This document shows, piece after piece, positions 1-5,306 of a stretch of DNA of 5,509 nt. The translations under genes and the position numbers were made by a program. How positions within the stretch are numbered: the stretch's first letter is position 1; every line of letters starts with the position of its first letter. This DNA comes from Spirochaetota bacterium (GTDB taxonomy: Bacteria; Spirochaetota; UBA4802; UB4802), in contig JAGYNX010000147.1 in assembly GCA_018399855.1 (NCBI GenBank), positions 1 to 5,509 of the forward strand, written 5' to 3'. The notes under the pieces were generated by a model. It was not told where the DNA came from, did no database searches, and worked only from the letters and a program-made list of their open reading frames with translations.

Positions 1-411
1 GTACGCAAACCCATAAACGTGAACGAGCTTCCCGACCACGATTTTAGCCACGTTATCCCCTATCCAGTTTTGATGGGAAAAGAACTGGTACAGGACGCGA
101 ATGCCTGGGCACTGTACCTTTTCATCAAGGAAATAACCCGTGAAATGATCGACCTTGCAGTTAAAATGGACAGGGCCACCCCGCACATGCACGATTTCGA
201 CGAAATGTACCTGATGATCGGAGACGAGAACGCCATTACCTTCGAGGTGCAGCTGGAAGACGAGACCTACCGGGTATCAACTCCCGGAGCGGTCTATATT
301 CCGCAGGGTGTTGCCCATGCCATTCGTCCGGTGGACGGTACACCCGGACTTACCGGCGGGTTGATACCCGTATGCCTGAACGGGGAGTATATTACAAAAC
401 CTGTAGAATAG
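1..411 (+). CDS. Cupin-domain protein, 5' end outside window
   Basis: The reading frame is open from the first base to a TAG at 409-411. A GTG at 19-21 could start a 130-residue protein, but no Shine-Dalgarno site precedes it and the upstream codons are open, so the gene probably begins before the window. Counting from that GTG, cupin motif 1 is HMHDFDE, giving metal ligands H56, H58 and E62. Motif 2 is PGAVYIPQGVAH, giving the fourth ligand H100. All four ligands of a typical single-metal cupin are therefore present, and a beta-barrel enzyme or small-molecule sensor is expected in the cytoplasm. The substrate cannot be read from sequence: cupins include isomerases, dioxygenases and non-enzymatic binding proteins. 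The last 25 residues or so fall outside the recognisable motifs. A perfect inverted repeat follows 13 bases after the stop. The cupin fold is confident; the function is unknown. Confidence 0.85.
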   Translation, partial: VRKPINVNELPDHDFSHVIPYPVLMGKELVQDANAWALYLFIKEITREMIDLAVKMDRATPHMHDFDEMYLMIGDENAITFEVQLEDETYRVSTPGAVYIPQGVAHAIRPVDGTPGLTGGLIPVCLNGEYITKPVE

Positions 412-424
412 AAATTTTATGGAC

Positions 425-470
425 ATCTTTCTTGAATGATGAAAACCTGTTCTCATCATTCAAGAAAGAT
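425..470. repeat. Perfect 18-bp inverted repeat (stem-loop)
   Basis: The left arm 425-442 (ATCTTTCTTGAATGATGA) is exactly complementary to the right arm 453-470, with a 10-base loop at 443-452. It lies between the cupin stop and the lipoprotein start. No T-run follows on either strand, so it is not a textbook intrinsic terminator. It could be a factor-assisted terminator, an mRNA-stabilising or processing hairpin, or a dispersed palindromic element. The hairpin itself is certain; its role is not. Confidence 0.8.
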
Positions 471-499
471 AAACCAACATAACAAAAGATTGAGGGATT

Positions 500-1153
500 A
501 TGAAGTTTCGAATAAGTATTGCTCTCATAATTATTGCCATGGTGTTTACTGCATGTGGTAAAAAGAAGGACGTGGAAGATTCAGCAAAAAATGAATCTAC
601 AACATCTGTTCAGACCGACCTGCAAAAACCTGAACTTAAGCCTGCAACAGCTGATGCTGACATGCCCGAAGGGAAAAATGTACTCATCACCTTCCTGGAC
701 GCCGAGAACGGCAAGAAAATAAATATAAGTTACGAGATATATCCCTCGGGAAACAGGGACAACAAGCTGGAAAGCGACATGCAGAACACCGTCCGAACCT
801 CCCTTGAAGCGGGAACTTATGACATGAAGGTTTCCTGGGGAACTGGTTCCAACTGGATCACCGGCATGGAGGTACAGGAAGGGTCAAATGCGTATACTGT
901 CAATATGAACCTGGGCACCCTTAACCTGTCATTTGTGAACGACTCGGGTGAGAAGGACAATGTTTCATTCGAGATATACCCTACCGGAAACAGTGAACAA
1001 AAACTGTTATCCAATTTCCAAAAAGACCTTATGGTCCTTCTTCCAGGGGGCAAATATGATATATCTTGCAAGAAGGGTGATGAAAGCTGGCGGGTTGAAG
1101 GCATTGAAGTGACTGCAGGCCAGACACTGAACCGGGAAATCACCATCGAATAA
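500..1153 (+). CDS. Predicted lipoprotein with two tandem 79-residue beta-rich repeats
   Basis: The 217-residue product starts with a lipoprotein signal peptide: M-K-F-R, a hydrophobic stretch at 5-17, and a lipobox ending F-T-A-C, so Cys19 would be lipidated after signal peptidase II cleavage. F at -3 is less usual than L. Residues 20-58 are a charged, low-complexity linker. Two repeats follow, about 60-138 and 139-217, aligned without gaps at an offset of exactly 79 residues (237 bases). Matched landmarks are EIYPSGN/EIYPTGN (79/158), AGTYD/GGKYD (104/183) and GMEV/GIEV (122/201). Alternating strands with PGGKYD-like turns resemble the carboxypeptidase-regulatory-like or PEGA-type beta-sandwiches of surface proteins, but I do not recognise a named family. 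It is probably anchored to a membrane and binds a protein or polymer. GAGGG at 492-496 is the likely ribosome site, only three bases from the ATG. A strong terminator follows the stop, so this ends a transcript. Confidence 0.85.
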   Translation: MKFRISIALIIIAMVFTACGKKKDVEDSAKNESTTSVQTDLQKPELKPATADADMPEGKNVLITFLDAENGKKINISYEIYPSGNRDNKLESDMQNTVRTSLEAGTYDMKVSWGTGSNWITGMEVQEGSNAYTVNMNLGTLNLSFVNDSGEKDNVSFEIYPTGNSEQKLLSNFQKDLMVLLPGGKYDISCKKGDESWRVEGIEVTAGQTLNREITIE

Positions 1154-1217
1154 AGTGCTGAAAGAAGAAAATATGAGCCATTACCGTTAAAGGCGCTCTT
1201 AAATCTGTATTTACAAT

Positions 1218-1246
1218 AAAAAGCGGCCATGAAAGCCGCTTTTTTT
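1218..1246 (+). terminator. Intrinsic terminator after the lipoprotein gene, possibly bidirectional
   Basis: GCGGC at 1223-1227 pairs with GCCGC at 1235-1239 around a 7-base loop. Flanking A and T tracts (1218-1222 and 1240-1244) extend the stem, and the T-run continues to 1246. It lies about 65 bases after the lipoprotein stop. The A-tract on the left also gives a T-run on the minus strand, so it could end a minus-strand transcript as well. Confidence 0.85.
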
Positions 1247-1248
1247 AA

Positions 1249-1446
1249 TTAATTATGTATAACCTCTCCCGCCCTGGTATACCGTATATATTTATTATCT
1301 GAATCCTTCTGGTATCTCAGGTGAGTGCCGTAATACATGATCCTGTCCCCGCTTACCGGTAACGCTTTCTCCACCAGGGGAGCAACAACATCCAATAAGC
1401 ATATATGCCCTGGTTTGCGGTTCTGATCAGCATGACCCTGAGGCAC
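1249..1446 (-). CDS. Small hypothetical open frame of doubtful reality
   Basis: A GTG-started frame of 65 codons ends three bases from the bidirectional-looking terminator, which is where a convergent gene would stop. The C-terminal part, from MYYGTHLRYQK to the end, is polar and rich in aromatic and basic residues with plausible codons. I recognise no family. Against it, the N-terminal half lies directly opposite a clear zinc-ribbon coding segment on the plus strand, so that part is probably antisense shadow. An internal ATG at 1336-1338 would give only 29 residues. No good ribosome site precedes the GTG. It may be a real small basic protein, a remnant, or chance. Confidence 0.25.
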   Translation of the reverse strand: MPQGHADQNRKPGHICLLDVVAPLVEKALPVSGDRIMYYGTHLRYQKDSDNKYIRYTRAGEVIHN

Positions 1447-1481
1447 GTTACTGCAAGTACTGCGGAAGATCTCTTGATTAG
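1337..1481 (+). pseudogene. Small zinc-ribbon protein interrupted by a one-base frameshift
   Basis: From ATG 1337 the frame reads MILSPLTGNAFST and reaches I-C-P at 1403-1411. Skipping one G at 1412-1413 continues it as V-C-G-S-D and on to ARYCKYCGRSLD, ending at TAG 1479-1481. The joined 47-residue product has CPVCG and CKYCG knuckles separated by 12 residues, the standard arrangement of short treble-clef or zinc-ribbon tails common in bacteria and archaea. AGGTGAG at 1319-1325 is a fair ribosome site, 11 bases before the ATG. Without the shift, translation stops at TGA 1424-1426 before the second knuckle. Such ribbons usually bind nucleic acid or protein, often as tails of larger proteins. 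This may be a decayed gene, a 3' remnant, a sequencing indel or, less likely, programmed frameshifting. Confidence 0.6.
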
Positions 1482-1529
1482 TATTCTTTACTTCAGTCTC
1501 CTAAAGAACAGTTCAGTTTATCTTGCTGC

Positions 1530-1557
1530 TTGACATTTTACATGCTTTCCCCATAGT
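1530..1557 (+). promoter_or_regulatory. Sigma-70-type promoter for the methyltransferase unit
   Basis: A perfect -35 TTGACA (1530-1535), a 16-base spacer and a CATAGT -10 (1552-1557, four of six consensus bases) lie about 38 bases before the preferred methyltransferase ATG at 1595. This leaves a leader of about 30 bases with a strong ribosome site. Reading it as a promoter assumes a bacterial host. Confidence 0.45.
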
Positions 1558-1594
1558 AACAAAAATACATACAATACGTTGTGAGGGGATTCAG

Positions 1595-2221
1595 ATGGGA
1601 AGAGAATATACTGAAAGAAATTTCTGGGACGGGTTTGCCGGCAGGTACGATTCTTTTATCAAAAGACTACAGCCCACCTACGATCTCATAATACAGAGAA
1701 TCAAGAATACCATTTACCCGTCACAGGATATCCTTGAGATAGCAACTGGCACGGGTATCATCTCTCTGGCAATCGCCGATAACGCTCGTACAGTAACAGG
1801 ATGTGACATCTCTCCGGAAATGATAAAGGTTGCCCAAAAGAAACTTGTAGAAAGCCATTTAAATAACGTCTCATTCTCAGTTGAGGACGCCTACCACCTG
1901 GGCTTTGAGGATGCAGCATATGACGTGGCAATAGCCTCCAACACCCTGCACGTCATGATGGACCCCGGCCAGGCCCTGCGATCCGTGCACAGGGTATTGA
2001 AACCCGGCGGTATTATAATCGCGCCAACCTATTGCCACGGGAACAGTTTTTTTACCAGGATGGTCTCCTCAATAATGTCCATCGTAGGATTCAGGGCACA
2101 TCAGAAATGGTCAACAGGTTCTTTTAAAGAATTAATTCAATCACATGAATTCGAGATAGTAACGTTTGAAATAATCGATGACCTGATCCCCCTTGTCTTT
2201 GCCGTCGCACGGAAAAAATAA
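1595..2221 (+). CDS. Class I SAM-dependent methyltransferase (UbiE/Methyltransf_11-like)
   Basis: The 208-residue soluble protein has the Rossmann-fold methyltransferase signature in order: motif I LEIATGTGI (47-55), the acidic residue ending strand 2 in GCDISPEM (D71), EDAY (97-100) as the adenine-contacting region, a post-motif segment YDVAIASNTLHVM (109-121), and VLKPGG (134-139). It transfers a methyl group from S-adenosylmethionine. The N-terminal YTERNFWDGFAGRYDSF resembles UbiE/MenG-like and related small-molecule or lipid methyltransferases, but the acceptor is not determinable. The ATG at 1595 is chosen because GTGAGGGG (1581-1588) sits six bases upstream. The in-frame extension to 1523 would overlap the promoter and adds residues unlike the family. 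The next gene starts 17 bases after the stop, so the two are almost certainly cotranscribed. Confidence 0.9.
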   Translation: MGREYTERNFWDGFAGRYDSFIKRLQPTYDLIIQRIKNTIYPSQDILEIATGTGIISLAIADNARTVTGCDISPEMIKVAQKKLVESHLNNVSFSVEDAYHLGFEDAAYDVAIASNTLHVMMDPGQALRSVHRVLKPGGIIIAPTYCHGNSFFTRMVSSIMSIVGFRAHQKWSTGSFKELIQSHEFEIVTFEIIDDLIPLVFAVARKK

Positions 2222-2238
2222 ACGGCAGGAGATAAAAC

Positions 2239-3420
2239 ATGAATGCTACACCGGCTTTAACCAATCTCTGCATTTACTTTGTCACAGCATACGCCATCAT
2301 ATGGGTATCAATGATCTGGACAGATAAAAAAAGGGAAAAACCCATCGAGGATCCGGAACTCTACAGTTACTTCAGCAAATTCCAGATGATTCTCGTGGGA
2401 CAGGCTCCCGTTATCCTTCTGCTGGTCTTATCAGTATTTGTACCTGTGCACAGCGGACTTTTATTCATTACTAGTATTTCAATTCTCACTACAGGTGTAC
2501 TGCTGAACCTGGCAGCCATGTATTCATTCGCACGGTCAGCCGGGGGACTTAATGCTGAAGGTATTTACCGTTTTTCACGCAATCCCATGTACGTGGGTGG
2601 GATACTTTTGATAACCGGCCTCAACGTGATGGGCTGGTCTCAATCCATCGTCAGCATGGCCTTCCTGGCAATTTCTATTGCGTGGATCGGCATTATTCAC
2701 TGGTCTGTCCTGAAAGAAGAATCTTTTCTGCTTCAGAAATACGGCAGGTCTTATCGTGAATTCACGGAACGTACTCCCAGGTATATCCCCGGATTATCAA
2801 TAAAGGGATTGACCGTCATTACCGGCATCATAGCACTTGCCGCGGTAGCCATGGAATTTTACGTGCGTATCGTGCAGGGTGCGGACATGACGGTGGTGCA
2901 GTTTTTCAGCTATTTTACCATACAGTCCAATATCCTTGTGGGCCTCTACTGCATATCCATACTGTCAAAGCGGCCCATCTTTCTGAACGGATCATGGTTC
3001 TTCGGCCTGGCCCTTTTGAATATAACCCTTACAGGTATAGTATTTTTCCTGCTCCTGAGAAACGTGTACCATCCCGATGGAATGGGCTATTATGCAAACA
3101 TACTGTTGCATTACGTTGTGCCGGTATTGTTGTTGCTGGTATTCATTTTAAACAGGGAAAGAAAAGCTTTCAGGTACATCTATATTCTCACCTGGATGCT
3201 TTATCCACTTGTTTACCTGATCTTTTCCATGATCAGGGGTAATATCACCAACGCCTATCCATACCCTTTCCTTGATCTTACCAGTTTATCTATTATCGAG
3301 GTTTCACTGAACAGTATGGTCATTGCTGCAGGTTTCGGTATTACAGCCCTGTTATTTGTACTGGCTGATAAAAAGCTGTTACGACCAGAGACCCTGGATA
3401 CACTTGACAAACAACTATGA
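2239..3420 (+). CDS. Fused membrane protein: ICMT-like methyltransferase plus Pr6Pr (FAR-17a/AIG1-like) domain
   Basis: The product has 393 residues and about 11 predicted membrane segments. Residues 1-185 resemble the isoprenylcysteine carboxyl methyltransferase/phospholipid N-methyltransferase group: helices near 5-27, 50-70, 73-97, 117-132 and 136-157, then SRNPMYVGG (113-121), the EE pair at 160-161, YGRSYREF (168-175) and PR at 180-181. These form the SAM-binding C-terminal signature. Residues 190-376 match the bacterial Pr6Pr membrane family, related to eukaryotic FAR-17a/AIG1: six helices near 190-211, 219-242, 253-274, 284-306, 311-334 and 350-375, with SYFTIQSN (224-231), LLHYVVP (289-295) and YPYPFLD (340-346). 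AIG1 and ADTRP hydrolyse fatty-acid esters of hydroxy fatty acids using a Thr and a His. T227 and H291 may be their counterparts, which is inference. AGGAGA (2227-2232) lies six bases before the ATG. Both halves are in one uninterrupted frame, so the fusion is seen directly. The substrate is unknown; a membrane lipid is plausible. Confidence 0.85.
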   Translation: MNATPALTNLCIYFVTAYAIIWVSMIWTDKKREKPIEDPELYSYFSKFQMILVGQAPVILLLVLSVFVPVHSGLLFITSISILTTGVLLNLAAMYSFARSAGGLNAEGIYRFSRNPMYVGGILLITGLNVMGWSQSIVSMAFLAISIAWIGIIHWSVLKEESFLLQKYGRSYREFTERTPRYIPGLSIKGLTVITGIIALAAVAMEFYVRIVQGADMTVVQFFSYFTIQSNILVGLYCISILSKRPIFLNGSWFFGLALLNITLTGIVFFLLLRNVYHPDGMGYYANILLHYVVPVLLLLVFILNRERKAFRYIYILTWMLYPLVYLIFSMIRGNITNAYPYPFLDLTSLSIIEVSLNSMVIAAGFGITALLFVLADKKLLRPETLDTLDKQL

Positions 3421-3461
3421 CATTTTGCAGAGTAGATAATCCCTTTCGGATAATATCACGT

Positions 3462-3469
3462 AAAGGAGG
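3462..3469 (+). promoter_or_regulatory. Strong Shine-Dalgarno site of the second cupin gene
   Basis: AAAGGAGG is a near-complete anti-16S match, six bases before ATG 3476. It is the strongest ribosome site in the window. It fixes the start and suggests this small protein is made at a higher rate than its operon partners. Confidence 0.85.
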
Positions 3470-3475
3470 ACACGT

Positions 3476-3838
3476 ATGTTTATCAGGGATCTGTCCCGAT
3501 GTGATGAATTCATCGCCGGTGACAATACGTTATTACGTGAGCTCTTTAACCCGCTGAAAGACGACCTGTATCTTCGATACAGCCTGGCTCACGCAATTGT
3601 AAAACCCGGACAAATAACCAGCAATCATTCACTCAAGACCTCCGAGGTGTACTATATATTACAGGGATCCGGGATACTGTACATCGATAATGAACAAAGC
3701 GAAGTGAAGGAGCACCAGGCGGTATACATCCCTCCGGGATCAAACCAGCGGATAGAAAATACAGCCAACATGGATTTGATCTTCCTGTGTATTGTAGATC
3801 CGGCATGGCGCCCCGAGGACGAAGAAGTTTTCAAGTAA
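3476..3838 (+). CDS. Small cupin-domain protein with reduced metal-ligand set
   Basis: The 120-residue single-domain cupin shows barrel motif 1 as SNHSLKTSEVYYILQGSG (49-66), with H51 and E57 in place and the usual second His replaced by L53. Motif 2 is AVYIPPGSNQRIEN (82-95), where the usual His is Q91. At most two of the four classical metal ligands remain. The C-terminal DPAWRPEDEE (108-117) belongs to a subgroup of small prokaryotic cupins that I recall as often having Q rather than H in motif 2, so this is probably a subfamily trait rather than decay. The role could be a small-molecule binding or isomerase function without a classical metal site. It starts 55 bases after the fusion gene and is probably cotranscribed with it. 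Its stop is two bases from the stop of the convergent oxidoreductase gene. Confidence 0.85.
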   Translation: MFIRDLSRCDEFIAGDNTLLRELFNPLKDDLYLRYSLAHAIVKPGQITSNHSLKTSEVYYILQGSGILYIDNEQSEVKEHQAVYIPPGSNQRIENTANMDLIFLCIVDPAWRPEDEEVFK

Positions 3839-3840
3839 TG

Positions 3841-4833
3841 CTATTGTAACTTCACAATTGTCCGTCCCCTGCTTTTACCCTTCAGCATCTCATCAATGGC
3901 TTTACCCAGATCATCAAGGGATATCTCACTGAACATTTTCATGAGCTGCTCTGGTTTCCATTCACCTGATAGTTTTTCCCAGACCTCCTGCCTGTATGGC
4001 ATGGGATAGTTCTGCGAATCGATCCCCATCAATGTAACTCCGCGCAATATGAAGGGAAACACCGTCAGGTTAAGCTTCGGTGATGCCACCAGCCCGCAAC
4101 AGGTGACCGCCCCCATGGGACATACCGACTTTATTATATTTTCCAGGATATGCCCCCCAACCGTATCAATGCCCCCTGCGAATTTTTCCTTCAGCATTGG
4201 TGAGGACTCTTCACTGTCAATATCCTTCCTTGGAAGTATCTCACCCGCCCCCAGGCCCCTGAGATATTCTTCTTCATCCGTCTTGCCGGTTACGGCCACA
4301 ACATGATAGCCCAGTCTTGAAAGGATGGCCACGCTCATGCTGCCCACCCCGCCGGTTGCACCTGAAACCACGATCTTCCCGTCCTCCGGTTTTACCAGTT
4401 CAGACAGGCGCAACACCGACATGCCCGCGGTTAAACCTGCAGTTCCCATGATCATTGATTCTTTCAGGGTGAGCCCTGCGGGCAGCTTCACCCCCCATTT
4501 TGACGGTACCCTGATATACTGGCCGAAACCACCGTCCGTATTCATTCCAAGGTCATAGCTTGTCACGATAACGGGTTCGTTCTTCTCAAACGTGTCTGAT
4601 CCGGATTCTACCACAATTCCTGCCGCGTCGATCCCCGGGGTGTGGGGATAGTTTTTTGTGACTCCCCTGTTTCCTGATGCCGACAACGCATCCTTGTAGT
4701 TCAGTGATGAATACTGCACCTCTACAAGCAGGTCCCCTTCGGGCAGCCGGTCAATGGACCGAGTTGTCACCGCGCCGGTATATTCCCCGTCCTTCTCTTC
4801 AACTACGTATGCATTGAAATCACTTTTCTTCAT
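3841..4833 (-). CDS. YhdH/AcuI-type NADPH-dependent quinone/acryloyl-CoA oxidoreductase
   Basis: The 330-residue product belongs to the zinc-free medium-chain dehydrogenase/reductase superfamily, YhdH/YhfP branch. Family marks are SSLNYKDALSASGN (42-55), HTPGIDAAGIV (64-74), the Rossmann nucleotide-binding loop VSGATGGVGS (156-165), GIDTVGG (221-227) and SQNYPMPYR (273-281). Characterised relatives such as AcuI reduce acryloyl-CoA to propionyl-CoA with NADPH. Others are annotated only as quinone oxidoreductases, so the substrate here is likely but not shown. Length matches the family. The ATG at 4831-4833 is preferred because AAGG (4842-4845) lies eight bases upstream. A GTG at 4846-4848 would add five residues and an ATG at 4837-4839 two, both with poor ribosome-site spacing. 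No neighbour belongs to DMSP or propionate metabolism, so it appears to be a stand-alone detoxifying or salvage reductase. Confidence 0.92.
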   Translation of the reverse strand: MKKSDFNAYVVEEKDGEYTGAVTTRSIDRLPEGDLLVEVQYSSLNYKDALSASGNRGVTKNYPHTPGIDAAGIVVESGSDTFEKNEPVIVTSYDLGMNTDGGFGQYIRVPSKWGVKLPAGLTLKESMIMGTAGLTAGMSVLRLSELVKPEDGKIVVSGATGGVGSMSVAILSRLGYHVVAVTGKTDEEEYLRGLGAGEILPRKDIDSEESSPMLKEKFAGGIDTVGGHILENIIKSVCPMGAVTCCGLVASPKLNLTVFPFILRGVTLMGIDSQNYPMPYRQEVWEKLSGEWKPEQLMKMFSEISLDDLGKAIDEMLKGKSRGRTIVKLQ

Positions 4834-4866
4834 TTCCATTACCTTCACTTGATCATACTATAGTGT

Positions 4867-4895
4867 TATACACCCGTTTTTAATTTATAAATCAA
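4867..4895 (-). promoter_or_regulatory. Candidate promoter of the oxidoreductase gene
   Basis: On the minus strand, TTGATT (4890-4895) and TGTATA (4867-4872) are separated by 17 bases, about 34 bases before the start codon. Overlapping the same stretch is TTTATAAAT, which would read as a TATA box in an archaeon. Either way, this AT-rich segment is the best transcription start signal between 4834 and 5018. I see no gene in the rest of that 185-base gap. Confidence 0.4.
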
Positions 4896-5018
4896 AATAA
4901 CCGAACAATAAAGGAATTACCAACAGAAACCCTTCAATTTCAGCATACAATGAAAGGTGATAAAACAGGTCCTGCCAAAACTCGGATGGATGTTGTGAAA
5001 CGGGACAGGGAATACTAC

Positions 5019-5306
5019 TCATGGAAGGGTGCCGGGCCATTTTCTTGCACCATGGAAAACCCTGAGCACCTGTATCTCATCTTTTTGTATTCTATAAGGA
5101 ACAATAAAAGGAGTACCTTCAATATACAACTCCCTTGTACCCGGCACCCGGCCGGGTCTTCCAATATCAGGATGCTGCACCAGTAGATGGACCCTGTCAT
5201 ATATCAACTGGACCACCTTTTCAGCTGCTGCCTGGTTTTCCTTTGATATAAACTCCGCGATCTCATCAATATCCGCGAGGGCAAGTCGAAGCCATCTAAT
5301 CCGCAT
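5019..5306 (-). CDS. ParE/RelE-superfamily toxin of a type II toxin-antitoxin pair
   Basis: The 95-residue product has the ParE/RelE order: strand MRIRWLRLAL (1-10), a helical region with ADIDEIAEFI (11-20) and AAAEKVVQLIYDRVHLL (26-42), HPDIGRPGRVPGTREL (45-60), the strand GTPFIVPYRI (64-73), and IQVLRVFHGARKWP (78-91). The conserved PGTREL-GTPF-VPYR series and the terminal HGAR-W-P are typical of the ParE branch. Characterised ParE proteins inhibit DNA gyrase, while RelE members cleave mRNA on the ribosome. The ParE assignment is by resemblance only. AGGTGG (5314-5319) lies seven bases before the ATG. The start overlaps the end of the antitoxin gene by 11 bases, so the two are translationally coupled. 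The frame is full length and shows no sign of decay. Confidence 0.92.
   Translation of the reverse strand: MRIRWLRLALADIDEIAEFISKENQAAAEKVVQLIYDRVHLLVQHPDIGRPGRVPGTRELYIEGTPFIVPYRIQKDEIQVLRVFHGARKWPGTLP

Noticed and set aside
1523..1594. 24-codon N-terminal extension of the methyltransferase
   Set aside because: It overlaps the promoter, lacks a ribosome site and is unlike the family. The ATG at 1595 has GTGAGGGG at ideal spacing.
3425..3454. Possible internal promoter before the second cupin (TTGCAG, 18 bases, GATAAT)
   Set aside because: The -35 matches only three of six consensus bases and the spacing is long; cotranscription from 1530 explains the layout. A TTGACA at 3404-3409 has no -10 at proper distance.
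4049..4558. Plus-strand open frames opposite the oxidoreductase
   Set aside because: They are proline- and serine-rich antisense shadows of a confidently identified minus-strand gene.
4857..4864. ACTATAGT palindrome near the oxidoreductase promoter, as an operator
   Set aside because: It is only 8 bases, in an AT-rich region, with no second copy; chance is sufficient.
5145..5154. CCCGGCCGGG palindrome
   Set aside because: It falls within the conserved toxin GRPGRVPG codons, so protein constraint explains it.
4950..5186. Plus-strand 78-codon frame
   Set aside because: It is mostly antisense to the ParE-like toxin, with no family resemblance; the part outside the toxin has no good ribosome site.
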